Part shown: positions 17,235 to 25,607 of the stretch, in pieces
How positions within the stretch are numbered: the stretch's first letter is position 1
How the letters are laid out: each line of letters opens with the position of its first letter
Assembly: GCA_009781175.1 (NCBI GenBank)
Contig: WQYQ01000002.1
Coordinates: forward strand, 231,875-295,874
Direction: 5' to 3'
Length of the DNA: 64,000 bases
Origin: Betaproteobacteria bacterium
GTDB taxonomy: Bacteria > Pseudomonadota > Gammaproteobacteria > Burkholderiales > Rhodocyclaceae
Translations under genes and position numbers: made by a program
Notes under the pieces: model-generated
Database searches by the model: none
The model's input: the letters and a program-made list of their open reading frames with translations, nothing else
Told to the model about the DNA's origin: nothing

Positions 17235-17705
17235 TCATCTCGGCGTGCAAACGAGCCACACATCGGAACCCTCGTTCACGTAGGCGCGCAACTGGCCGCT
17301 CTTGGTGTCTCGATAGTAGCTGCCATCAGTGGCATCAGAAAGTCGCGCGGCCGTGGCGATGGCGACGAGCCTCGCGCTGACTTTGGGAAAGATTGCGGAA
17401 TAAACGTCACCGTCGTAACCTTCGCCATCTTCATCCACGCTACCTTCGCCGTTCGCCCAAACGTTGATCATGGTTACGTCGAAACCAAAGACGCTGATCG
17501 GCGATGGGAGTATGTATCTGTACTTGACCTTGGCAGGTTTAGCACCCAAAGCCTTCAGGGCCTTGAGCACGGATGTAGCCTTGCCGTCGCGAATATTGCA
17601 TTCCAGTGCCTTGGTAACGATAGCGACCGCTGCTGCGCGGGAGTCTGCGGCATGTGCGGACACGGCAATGAGGCTAAGGGCGATGGTGATGAGAGTGTTT
17701 TTCAT
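17235..17705 (-). CDS. Secreted protein of unknown function
   Basis: A 156-residue protein with a clear Sec signal peptide (MKNTLITIALSLIAVSAHAA, cleavage AHA-AD). The mature part has one Cys near residue 36, an acidic loop (GEGSVDEDGEGYDGDV) and a final VWLVCTP. The start follows GAGAGAA. I do not recognise the family. It is the most downstream of four small minus-strand genes for exported or membrane proteins. Confidence 0.65.
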   Translation of the reverse strand: MKNTLITIALSLIAVSAHAADSRAAAVAIVTKALECNIRDGKATSVLKALKALGAKPAKVKYRYILPSPISVFGFDVTMINVWANGEGSVDEDGEGYDGDVYSAIFPKVSARLVAIATAARLSDATDGSYYRDTKSGQLRAYVNEGSDVWLVCTPR

Positions 17706-17905
17706 GGGGTTTCTCTCTATTCAGTGCCACACAGGCGTTCGGCGGGTTGAAGAAACCAATTGATTTATTTGAACGGGGCGGCTTCTTCAGATTCTGGATG
17801 CCAAACTTGGTTTGACGCGGCGGTTGCCGTGCTTTATCGAAGGCATCAACCTGTTTCTGTGTTCCGCATCTGATTGGATCGCCACGGTCCGCATCGCGTC
17901 ACCCA

Positions 17906-18379
17906 TCACACGCACCGCACATTCGACAACACCAGCCGGGTGACCTGGCTGGACTTCTGCATCAGCGGATCGGTAATCACGTCCTTGTTGATGAGCGCCT
18001 TCGTGCCCGCTACATACGGCCCGATTGCGATGGGCTCATTCCTAATCATCCCGCCAGCGTCGTTGAACATAGCGACGTTGAGCATCAGTCCGGTCTTGCA
18101 GCTCTTGTCGTAGGTAAGGTCGCCAAGCAGCTTGTCGTAGAACTTGGATGAGGCGCGGCCTGGGAGGCCACTACCTTCTCCCTTGCCGTAGGAGATATTG
18201 ACCGTCATGCCCTTGGGCAGCGCCGATGTGTCTACGGTCTGCTTGCCGTTCAACAGTTCCGTCCAGCCCGAATTTATCTTGCGGTTGGTGTCTTCGGCCC
18301 ATTGATCATAGCCCGCGCAGCCTGCAAGAATTGAGAAAGTCGTTGCTGTCGCCAAGACCTTCCACATTTTATTTTTCAT
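17906..18379 (-). CDS. Putative lipoprotein of unknown function
   Basis: A 157-residue protein with signal peptide and lipobox SILAGC, lipidated Cys near residue 21. The mature sequence has YDKLLGDLTYDKSCKTGLML and a C-terminal VRLVLSNVRCV with a Cys two residues from the end; these cysteines could form a disulfide. AAGGA lies about ten bases before the ATG. It is 15 bases downstream of the DUF4870-like gene. No family recognised. Confidence 0.65.
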   Translation of the reverse strand: MKNKMWKVLATATTFSILAGCAGYDQWAEDTNRKINSGWTELLNGKQTVDTSALPKGMTVNISYGKGEGSGLPGRASSKFYDKLLGDLTYDKSCKTGLMLNVAMFNDAGGMIRNEPIAIGPYVAGTKALINKDVITDPLMQKSSQVTRLVLSNVRCV

Positions 18380-18394
18380 TGAGGCTTTTTCCTT

Positions 18395-18784
18395 TTACTT
18401 GATAAAACGCAGACAAATCGGGTAGCGGTAATACTTGCCCTTATTGGCCTCGACGCCAGCAATGATGAACAAGACCAACGCGCCTATTCCGAGCACGGGA
18501 TAAAAAAGCATACCAATGATGGAAGTTATGATCCCCAAAAATGGAATGAACGCCAGCACGGTCACAATCAGGAGCAAAGCAATTCCTGTGAGGGAGAGCG
18601 TAATCGAGAAATTGATGGCTTCCTTGCCTTGATCGTTCACGAAGGGCATTTCTTCCTTCTTGATCAACCAGAGAATCAACGGGCCGATGAACCAGGTAAA
18701 AATGCCAAGCAAATGGACCAGCATCCCGAATGTGCGTTCACTTTCGCCGAGTGTGACATTGGTGTTTTGCGTATTGGCGCTCAT
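18395..18784 (-). CDS. DUF4870-type membrane protein
   Basis: A 129-residue inner-membrane protein. The pattern TFGMLVHLLGIFTWFIGPLILWLIKKEEMPFVNDQGKEA, split here over residues 18-56, with the invariant-looking FVNDQGKEAINF stretch, is characteristic of DUF4870 proteins. Two further hydrophobic hairpins follow (ALLLIVTVLAFIPFLGI and PVLGIGALVLFIIAG). Its function is unknown. It is probably cotranscribed with the lipoprotein downstream. Confidence 0.78.
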   Translation of the reverse strand: MSANTQNTNVTLGESERTFGMLVHLLGIFTWFIGPLILWLIKKEEMPFVNDQGKEAINFSITLSLTGIALLLIVTVLAFIPFLGIITSIIGMLFYPVLGIGALVLFIIAGVEANKGKYYRYPICLRFIK

Positions 18785-18868
18785 GCGGCTTCCTTTCTGG
18801 ATAAACAGATCAGCGCGGGCAGCCTACGCTTGATAGCAGTCAGCCCCTGATGCCCATCATCAATAACG

Positions 18869-19123
18869 TTATTTGATCCCAAAGGGTGACTTCTCAGTTT
18901 TACCAATCTTGATGGCCTCCTTGACGGTCGTTTTGTAGTCGAGATCGCCCTTCATTGTGTGGTTCAGTACGTAGGTATTCAGGGCGTTGCGATCCTCCGG
19001 CGACAGGACTTCGAGCAGCTTTTTCTGGTTCTCGGGCTGTTGCACCTCCGAGAGCTTGATGTCGGTCGGGCCGTTGCAAGCGGCCAACACGGTGGCGAGG
19101 ACGACGGGTATCAGTTTTTTCAT
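18869..19123 (-). CDS. Small lipoprotein of unknown function
   Basis: An 84-residue protein with lipobox LAAC (Cys near residue 16), then a short, charged, mostly helical segment (QQPENQKKLLEVLSPEDRNALNTYV, given over residues 28-52). It is too short for an enzyme and no family is recognised. It is the first gene of the four-gene minus-strand run. Confidence 0.65.
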   Translation of the reverse strand: MKKLIPVVLATVLAACNGPTDIKLSEVQQPENQKKLLEVLSPEDRNALNTYVLNHTMKGDLDYKTTVKEAIKIGKTEKSPFGIK

Positions 19124-19327
19124 AGCGAGTTTCCCTGTTGTTGTGACCGCTTCAAGAACGCATTCACCGCTGGCGGGCGCTTAAGCAACGGTGGAGCACA
19201 GCCAGCGTTCCCTCCCAAGAACGACGGCAGCATACGGAGGCAACAGCTTGTAACGTGTAATTACCTCTCAAAAAGTTTTCTATTTTTTGTAGAAATCAAG
19301 CGCCGGCCCTCCGCTACCATCGTCCGC

Positions 19328-19864
19328 ATGTCAAGCGATTCCGCGCTTTCATCCTCCGAAGCACAAGCCTTCGCGCAGCGCTTGCGGCGAGCGCTGGAAG
19401 AGGCAGGCTGGCCGGCCTCGCCCACGGTGATGGCGCATGAATTCAATTTGCGCTACTGGGGGCGCAGCATCTCGGTGCATGCGGCGCGCAACTGGCTGCT
19501 GGGCGTATCCCTGCCGCGTCAGGACAAGCTGCGCGTGCTGGCCGAGTGGTTGCGCGTATCGCCCGAGGCGCTGTTGCTGGGCGCGGAGCCGGCTTTGCCT
19601 ACCGCACAACCGGAGGCGTGGCGGGCAAGCGCGCTTGGACTGGCCGATCAGCGCATGTTGCAGACTTATCTGCGTCTGTCGCGCGAGAGCCAGCACACGG
19701 TGCAAGCCGTGGTCGCCGCCTGCGAGGCGCTGGATGCAAGCCGCAGCGCCGCGGCAAGACATGCCATACAAACAGGGGCGTCCGCACCGCACCCGCACAT
19801 GGAGTCCGCCGACGCTCGGGCAAGGCATACCCCGCAGGCCGGAGCATCCGCCCCGGAGGGGTAA
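19328..19864 (+). CDS. HTH-type DNA-binding protein (XRE/repressor-like)
   Basis: A 178-residue protein. Residues 12-85 (FAQRLRRALEEAGWPASPTV, EFNLRYWGRSISVHAARNWL, DKLRVLAEWLRVSPEALL) form the helix-turn-helix domain of a phage-repressor-like group found in proteobacteria. The middle part is helical. The last 35 residues are low in complexity and contain two similar segments (ARHAIQTGASAP and ARHTPQAGASAP), unlike a folded domain. The palindromic repeat at 19865 begins directly after the stop codon, so the tail may have been altered by that insertion. Target genes are unknown; it is divergent from the four-gene exported-protein run. Confidence 0.72.
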   Translation: MSSDSALSSSEAQAFAQRLRRALEEAGWPASPTVMAHEFNLRYWGRSISVHAARNWLLGVSLPRQDKLRVLAEWLRVSPEALLLGAEPALPTAQPEAWRASALGLADQRMLQTYLRLSRESQHTVQAVVAACEALDASRSAAARHAIQTGASAPHPHMESADARARHTPQAGASAPEG

Positions 19865-19965
19865 TTCCATTTCTCTATCAATCGATTACTTTGTCGGCTT
19901 CGCTTGCCGTGCTACAGCACTGTCCGCGCTTCGCCTTCGCGTACTCGATTGATATAGAAACGGAA
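19865..19965. repeat. Palindromic repeat element (101 bp)
   Basis: The ends are inverted 21-base arms (19865-19885 and 19945-19965) with two mismatches. The core GCTTGCCGTGCTACAGCACT is GC-rich and resembles the core of the element at 24906-25019 when that one is read in reverse. It abuts the stop codon of the preceding gene. It is probably a small non-autonomous repeat of the MITE or REP type. Confidence 0.6.
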
Positions 19966-19990
19966 TAAGTTTGATAACGGCGTGCAATTG

Positions 19991-20024
19991 AAAAAGCCTG
20001 CTGAAACTTCGCAGGCTTTTTCTT
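19991..20024. terminator. Bidirectional rho-independent terminator
   Basis: AAAAAGCCTGC and GCAGGCTTTTT pair around a nine-base loop. With T-tracts on both strands it can serve both the HTH gene and the convergent efflux operon. Confidence 0.88.
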
Positions 20025-20053
20025 TGTTCCGCAGCGCTTGGCCGAAGCTATTC

Positions 20054-21586
20054 TCAATGCGCTCCCGCCGCCGAATCCCCCGCGCCCTTGCCCATGAACG
20101 GCGGCTTGGCGAGGTAGACGACGACGATCAGGCTCAGGAACATCCAGCCTAGTCCGTGAAAGATTTCGTTGAACGAGATCTGGTACGCCTGCTGGGTAAT
20201 CATCTGATCGAGCATCGCGGCGGCGGCTTCTATTTTGCCGTGTCCGAGCGATTGGATCGCTTCCTGTGTGACCGGATCGAACGGCGTGAAACGTTCGGTC
20301 AGCTGCGCATGGTGCTGAACCGCGCGAACGTTCCAAAGGTAGGTCGTGATCGAAGCGGAAAAACTGCCCGCCAGCGTGCGCAGGAAAGTCGCGAGCCCCG
20401 AACCGCCCGGAATCTCATCCTGGCGCAAGTCGGAAAGCAGAATCGTGAGCACCGGCATGAAGAAGAACGCGACACCCAAGCCCTGGATCAGCTGCACATA
20501 AGCCACGCTCCTGAAATCCACCTGGGTCGTGAACCCGCTGCGCATGAAACTCGTAAACGCCAGCACGGCGAATGCAACGCTCGCGAGCAAGCGCAAGTCG
20601 AAACGATTGGCATATTTGCCGACGATCGGCGTAAGCAGAACGGGCAGCACGCCGATCGGCGCGGCCGCGAGGCCGGACCACACCGCCGTGTAGTGCAATT
20701 GGATCTGCAACCATTGCGGCACGATCAGGGCCGCGCTAAAGAAAGAGCCATAAGCGAGCATGAGCGCAAGCGTGCCGGCTGAGAAATTGCGGTGCCGAAA
20801 CAGTCGCAGGTTCACAATCGGATCTTTGTCGGTCCATTCCCAGATCAGGAAGACCGCGAGCGCGATAGCCGAGATGATCGACATCCAAACGATGAAATCG
20901 GAGGAAAACCAATCTTCCTCATTGCCCTTGTCGAGCACGATCTGCAAGGCGCCGACACCGATCACCAAGGTGATGAGGCCAACATAGTCCATCTTCGGCC
21001 GTTCGATACGCGCCGGTTTGTGGTGCATCTGCCCCCAGACGACAGCCGCGGCGAAGATGCCAATCGGGACATTGATGAAGAAAATCCACGGCCAACTGTA
21101 GTTGTCGGTGATCCAGCCGCCCAGGATCGGCCCAGCGATCGGCGCGACGACGGTGACGGTGCCGAGCAGCGCGAGCGCCTGCGTGCGCCGGTTCGCGGGG
21201 AAGATCGAGAGCAGCAGCGCCTGCGTGATCGGATACATCGGACCCGCAACGAAGCCCTGTAGCGCGCGGAAACTTACGAGCATGCCCATGCTTTGCGCCA
21301 CGCCGCAGAGAAAAGACGCGAGCGTGAACAGCAGCGTTGCGCTGACGAACAGCTTCACATCGCCAACCCGGCGCGCGAGCCAGCCTGTCAGCGGCAACGC
21401 GATCGCGTTGCTGACGGCGAACGCCGTGATCACCCACGTGCTTTGCGTCGTGCTCACGCCAAGGTTGCCGGCAATCGTCGGCAGCGACACATTCGCGATC
21501 GTCGTGTCGAGCACCTGCATGAAGGTCGCCAGCGCAAGCCCTATGGTGCACAGCATCGAGTTGGCGGGGCGGAAAGTCGGGCTCAC
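20054..21586 (-). CDS. emrB: DHA2-family drug:proton antiporter (EmrB/QacA type)
   Basis: A 510-residue inner-membrane pump with 14 predicted helices. Motifs: FMQVLDTTIANVSLPTIAG (motif D1 of the DHA2 group) near residue 25, LARRVGDVKLFV (motif A), RALQGFVAGPMYPI, and AGPILGGWITDNYSWPWIFF (motif C region). It exports hydrophobic drugs with EmrA and an outer-membrane channel. The start is GTG with AGGAG seven bases upstream. It is the last gene of the efflux operon. Confidence 0.93.
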   Translation of the reverse strand: MSPTFRPANSMLCTIGLALATFMQVLDTTIANVSLPTIAGNLGVSTTQSTWVITAFAVSNAIALPLTGWLARRVGDVKLFVSATLLFTLASFLCGVAQSMGMLVSFRALQGFVAGPMYPITQALLLSIFPANRRTQALALLGTVTVVAPIAGPILGGWITDNYSWPWIFFINVPIGIFAAAVVWGQMHHKPARIERPKMDYVGLITLVIGVGALQIVLDKGNEEDWFSSDFIVWMSIISAIALAVFLIWEWTDKDPIVNLRLFRHRNFSAGTLALMLAYGSFFSAALIVPQWLQIQLHYTAVWSGLAAAPIGVLPVLLTPIVGKYANRFDLRLLASVAFAVLAFTSFMRSGFTTQVDFRSVAYVQLIQGLGVAFFFMPVLTILLSDLRQDEIPGGSGLATFLRTLAGSFSASITTYLWNVRAVQHHAQLTERFTPFDPVTQEAIQSLGHGKIEAAAAMLDQMITQQAYQISFNEIFHGLGWMFLSLIVVVYLAKPPFMGKGAGDSAAGAH

Positions 21587-21635
21587 TGGCCCGCTCCTGC
21601 GCGCGGGTTTTCAGGAGACATCATGCGCGTGCCGT

Positions 21636-22862
21636 TCATTCGCTTTTTGTACCTTGCTCTTTGCCACTCAGCTTGGCCGCCCCGCCGCCGATATTGGCGC
21701 GGATGATCTCGGCGATGCGGTGGTCGGCATCGGCCAACTGATTGTCGTAGACATCGGTCGCGAAGACCGGCTTATCGTTTGGAACCTGGGCCAGCATCGG
21801 GCCGGAACGGTCGTGCATGCTGACTTCGACGTTCATCGACAAGCCGATGCGCAAAGGATGTTCGGCCAGCTCTTTCGGATCGAGCGTAATCCGCACCGGC
21901 ACACGCTGCACGATCTTGATCCAGTTGCCAGTCGCGTTCTGCGCCGGTAGCAGGGAGAAAGCGCTGCCGGTGCCGACGCCCAGGCCGGCAACCCGGCCGT
22001 GGAAGACAACGCCGCTGCCGTACACGTCGGAATACAGTTCGACCGGCTGGCCGATGCGCATATGCGTAAGCTGGGTTTCCTTGAAGTTCGCATCGACCCA
22101 GACCTGATCGAGCGGCACCACCGCCAGCAAGGGTAAGCCCGGCTGCGCGCGCTGGCCGACCTGGGCATTGCGCTGGGCGACATAACCCGTGACCGGCGCA
22201 ACCAGCGAAGTGCGCACGAAGTCGAGATAGGCTTTGCGCAACAGTGCCGAGGCGGCTTTCACTTCGGGATGCGAGGCTACGCCGGTGTCGTCGACGAGCG
22301 CACGATTGGTCGCCAGCATTTGCTCCGCGGCAGCCAGAGCCTGCTCCGCGGCGGCCAGGGTATCGCGCGCATGCGCCAGTTCTTCCTGTGGGATCGCGCC
22401 GCTGCCGGCGAGCGCCTGGCGCCGTTCGAAGTCGGCGCGCGCGCGGTCGCGCGCCACTTTCTTGGCGGTCATATCAGAAGTTAAACCGCTCACGTTGGTG
22501 TACAGACCGCGGACTTGGCGCACCGTGCGTGCAAGCGTCGCCTCGGCCTGTTCCAACGCCACCTGCGTATCGGCTTGATCGAGCTTCACCAGGACTTGCC
22601 CGGCTTTGACGAATGCGTTGTCGTCGGCGCCGATCGAAACGATCGTTCCCGTGGTTTGCGAGGTCAGTTGCACAACGTTGCCGTTGACATAAGCATCGTC
22701 GGTGCTTTCGAACCAACGGCCGTAAAAATAGTGGTAGGTGGCAAAAGCAATGCCGAGTACCACGATCAGGACTGTCAGGCCCAGCAATAATTGACGCCGG
22801 CGGGGATTGGACCTCGCGGCGGCCGGCGAGGGAGTACCCTGCGAAGTATTCTGACTGCTCAT
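21636..22862 (-). CDS. emrA: Efflux membrane-fusion protein (EmrA type)
   Basis: A 408-residue periplasmic adaptor. One N-terminal helix (QLLLGLTVLIVVLGIAFATYHYF, residues 24-46) anchors it in the inner membrane. A split biotinyl-lipoyl domain (VYVNGNVVQLTSQTTGTI and SLVAPVTGYVAQRN) flanks a long alpha-helical hairpin, and a beta-barrel domain carries LPLLAVVPLDQVWVDANFKE. It links EmrB to the outer-membrane channel encoded just upstream. Confidence 0.94.
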   Translation of the reverse strand: MSSQNTSQGTPSPAAARSNPRRRQLLLGLTVLIVVLGIAFATYHYFYGRWFESTDDAYVNGNVVQLTSQTTGTIVSIGADDNAFVKAGQVLVKLDQADTQVALEQAEATLARTVRQVRGLYTNVSGLTSDMTAKKVARDRARADFERRQALAGSGAIPQEELAHARDTLAAAEQALAAAEQMLATNRALVDDTGVASHPEVKAASALLRKAYLDFVRTSLVAPVTGYVAQRNAQVGQRAQPGLPLLAVVPLDQVWVDANFKETQLTHMRIGQPVELYSDVYGSGVVFHGRVAGLGVGTGSAFSLLPAQNATGNWIKIVQRVPVRITLDPKELAEHPLRIGLSMNVEVSMHDRSGPMLAQVPNDKPVFATDVYDNQLADADHRIAEIIRANIGGGAAKLSGKEQGTKSE

Positions 22863-22878
22863 AGATCAATCACCTTTT

Positions 22879-24342
22879 TTATTGCATCGAGGCATGCGTA
22901 GCAGGCGCATCGCTTACGCCCGAGTCGTCGTGATAACCGCCGCCGAGCGCGCGGACAAGCAGGATCGAAGCGTCGATCTGTTGGGCATGCAGCGTGACGA
23001 GCTGTAAATCGGCCGCCAGCAAAGCTTGTTGCACGGTCAGGACTTCGAGATAGCTGCCAACGCCGTTTTTATAGCGCAGCACCGCCAGATCCCAGGCTTC
23101 GCGCTCGGCGGCGAACGCGCGTCGCTGCGCGGCTTCCTGCACCTGGAGCGATTGCAGGGCGCTGAGCTGCTCTTTCACTTCGTTCAGCGCACCAACGAGA
23201 ATCTTGTTGTACTGCGCGACCGCCAGATCGTATTCGGCATCGCGCCCGGCAAGATTGGCGCGCAGGCGACCACCGTCGAAAATCGGCAAGGAAATCGCCG
23301 GGGTCACCATCGCAAAGCGGCTGCCGAGTGCGAGGATATCGCTGGTGCGCCCGGCAAGCGTTCCGGCCAGGACGCTCAAATTAACGTTCGGATAGAACTG
23401 CGCCTTGGCCGCATCGATGCCGTGCCGCATGCTTTCCACGCGCCAGCGGGCGGCGACCAAATCGGGGCGGCGGCCAACCAGATTCGCCGGCAGGGCTTCG
23501 GGCAAGGCCAGCGCCATGGGTTTGAGCGGGACCGGGCGCGCGATTTCCAGACCGCGGTCCGGCCCTTTGCCGAGCAACATTGCAAGCGTGGTGCGCCCGC
23601 TGTCGACGAGTTGTTCCGACTGCGCCAGACGCTGTTCGGCCGAAGCCAGCGCCGCCTCGGCCTGTTTAAGCTGCGCCTGGCTATCGAGCCCCGCCTGAAG
23701 GCGCTGCTGTGTCAGATCGAGCGACTGTTTGGCGCGCGCCGCATCGCTGCGCGCCACCTCGTTGGCCGCAAAAGCATACGCAAGCTGCGCATAAGCACGC
23801 GCCACATCGGCCGAAAGATTGAGCCGCGCCGCGCGCGCATCGACTTCGGCCGCGCGCTGCTGCCCCAGCGCCGCTTCCCAGGCAGCCCGCTGGCCACCCC
23901 ACAGATCGAAGGTGTAGTTGAAGCTGAAAGTCAGTTGCTTGAAAGTCTGATACTCACCGCCATACGGCGGCGGCAGCGCCGTGGTGGGAATCTGCGCCCC
24001 CGGCGCGGAGGCTTTGAAGCCGACTTCCGGCATGCGCGCCGCATCGGCGCCCAAAACCTGCGCCATGGTTTGACGCAGGCGCGCATCGACCAAGGCAAGG
24101 TCGGGGTTGCCCTGCAAGGCTTCATCGATCATCGCGTTGAGTTGAGTGTCGTCGAGCGCGCGCCACCAGTCCGCGGCCGGCCAAGCCGCCGCGGACAGCT
24201 TGACGCCGGAAAGGCTTTTGCCGCTCGCCAGGGCATCCGGCTCCAATAGCCGGGCTTCCGGGTCGAGTCCGCGCATGTTGGCGCAGCCTGCCAAGACGAA
24301 AGCAAGCACAAGCGGTGCGTGGAAAAACTTGAAATATTTCAT
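22879..24342 (-). CDS. Outer-membrane efflux channel lipoprotein (NodT/TolC family)
   Basis: A 487-residue RND/EmrAB-type outer-membrane factor. The lipobox VLAGC places the lipidated Cys near residue 20, and a second match to the NodT family is the W-A-D-W segment AAAWPAADWWRALDD. The two OEP repeats with long coiled coils follow (around residues 90-290 and 300-480); NLVGRRPDLVAARWRVE is typical. The frame extends 24 codons further up, but the signal peptide starts at the Met used here. It provides the third part of the pump with EmrA and EmrB. Confidence 0.92.
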   Translation of the reverse strand: MKYFKFFHAPLVLAFVLAGCANMRGLDPEARLLEPDALASGKSLSGVKLSAAAWPAADWWRALDDTQLNAMIDEALQGNPDLALVDARLRQTMAQVLGADAARMPEVGFKASAPGAQIPTTALPPPYGGEYQTFKQLTFSFNYTFDLWGGQRAAWEAALGQQRAAEVDARAARLNLSADVARAYAQLAYAFAANEVARSDAARAKQSLDLTQQRLQAGLDSQAQLKQAEAALASAEQRLAQSEQLVDSGRTTLAMLLGKGPDRGLEIARPVPLKPMALALPEALPANLVGRRPDLVAARWRVESMRHGIDAAKAQFYPNVNLSVLAGTLAGRTSDILALGSRFAMVTPAISLPIFDGGRLRANLAGRDAEYDLAVAQYNKILVGALNEVKEQLSALQSLQVQEAAQRRAFAAEREAWDLAVLRYKNGVGSYLEVLTVQQALLAADLQLVTLHAQQIDASILLVRALGGGYHDDSGVSDAPATHASMQ

Positions 24343-24349
24343 GGTTTGC

Positions 24350-24814
24350 TCAGGCAAGCCTTTCTGGCGATCCGTGCTCAAGCGTGGCACGCACACGTTT
24401 GAGCACGGCAACAAGCTGCTGCCGCTCAGCGGATTCCAAAGCGCTCAGCGCGAATTCATTGACGCGATCTGCACTCTTGCGGATTTCGCCCCACAACGCC
24501 CGGCCCGCTTCCGTCAGACAAATATCGACGACACGGCGATCCTCATCACGCGGCTTACGCTTGACATAGCCTTTGTCCTGAAGACGATCGAGCATGCGCG
24601 TGAGTGCGCCGGCATCATGGTCGATCGAGCGCGCAAGCTCCGAAAGCGTCATTTTGGAACAGCGACTCAGCGCCTTGAGGACGCGATACTGGCTGAAATT
24701 CAGCTCGAATCCATCCGCAATCAGGGTCTGTTCAAGATGGCGGATCAAACCGAGCCGCACATAGTGAATCAAAACGCCGAAGCTGGAATCCTCCGCAAGA
24801 TTTGGAGAGGTCAT
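24350..24814 (-). CDS. MarR-family transcriptional regulator
   Basis: A 154-residue winged-helix protein. The DNA-binding core is LNFSQYRVLKALSRCSKMTL, followed by SELARSIDHDAGALTRMLD and the wing GYVKRKPRDEDRRVVDICLT. It is the first gene of the efflux operon, 7 bases before the channel gene, as EmrR/MprA is in E. coli. It should repress the operon until a pump substrate binds. Confidence 0.92.
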   Translation of the reverse strand: MTSPNLAEDSSFGVLIHYVRLGLIRHLEQTLIADGFELNFSQYRVLKALSRCSKMTLSELARSIDHDAGALTRMLDRLQDKGYVKRKPRDEDRRVVDICLTEAGRALWGEIRKSADRVNEFALSALESAERQQLVAVLKRVRATLEHGSPERLA

Positions 24815-24905
24815 GACATTGACTTTGTTGAAAGTCTGGCGAAGTTATTTGCCGGAGCAAATATTGTCAAGGCAAAACAAGAAGTGAAACAAAACTCTTA
24901 CGTTG

Positions 24906-25019
24906 GAGTCGCTAACAAAACCCAGCGCAGCGGTGCAGGCAAGGCGCGCGAAACGCAGACAGTGCAAATAAGTACGGTAAGTGAGCGCAACGCAGCATGC
25001 AGGGTTTTGTTAGTGACTC
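24906..25019. repeat. Palindromic repeat element (114 bp)
   Basis: The ends are 18-base inverted arms GAGTCGCTAACAAAACCC and, on the other side, the complement of GAGTCACTAACAAAACCC (one mismatch). The core AGCGCAGCGGTGCAGGCAAG is GC-rich. The first 29 bases of the left side recur at 38392-38420. It lies in the gap between marR and sco and ends right at the sco stop codon. Confidence 0.7.
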
Positions 25020-25607
25020 TTATTTGCCCTGCAACAACAGGCGCAAATCCTCCGCGATCGACTCCGGTTTTTCGTTCATGTGGAAATACAGCCGCAAGCG
25101 GCCTTGCGGATCATAGGCATACATGCCGGCGGAATGATCGATCGTGTAGCGACCGCTGGCGACATCCCCTTGTTTCTGGGCAAAAATGCGGAAGGCCGCG
25201 AGCAGCGCCGGCGTTTTCGCCGGATCGGCGCGCAAGCCGATGAAATCCGGGCTGAACGCCGGCACGTATTCGGCAAGCAAGGCTTGGGTATCGCGCTCGG
25301 GGTCGACTGTAATGAAGAGAACCTGCAATTTGTCCGCATCCGGCCCCAACAGCTTTTTCACCTGAACCAAAGTCGTCAGCGCGGTCGGGCACACATCGGG
25401 GCATTGCGTATAGCCAAAGAACAGGACAATGGCTTTGCCCTTGAAATCCGCAAGACTCCTCGCCCGCCCCGTGTGGTCGGTCAAACTGAAATCCTTGCCG
25501 TAATCCACGCCCGTAATATCGGTCGCATGAAACTGCGGCGCATTCGGAACGCTGCAACCGCCCAGCACAGCGGCGACAAGTAAAACACTCAGGAATATTT
25601 TGCGCAT
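25020..25607 (-). CDS. SCO1/SenC copper-delivery protein
   Basis: A 195-residue membrane-anchored thioredoxin-fold protein that loads copper into the CuA site of cytochrome oxidase. The copper ligands are the CPDVC pair near residue 75 and the His in YTIDHSAG near 160. The N-terminus [18 protein letters not shown] has a lipobox, so it is probably a lipoprotein. ATGA overlap couples it to cyoE. Confidence 0.93.
   Translation of the reverse strand: MRKIFLSVLLVAAVLGGCSVPNAPQFHATDITGVDYGKDFSLTDHTGRARSLADFKGKAIVLFFGYTQCPDVCPTALTTLVQVKKLLGPDADKLQVLFITVDPERDTQALLAEYVPAFSPDFIGLRADPAKTPALLAAFRIFAQKQGDVASGRYTIDHSAGMYAYDPQGRLRLYFHMNEKPESIAEDLRLLLQGK

Noticed and set aside
24906..25019. Palindromic repeat as terminator of the sco/cyoE/ctaA operon
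   Set aside because: It lacks a short stem with a U-run, has long distant arms and a core shared with other sites, so a repeat element is the better reading.
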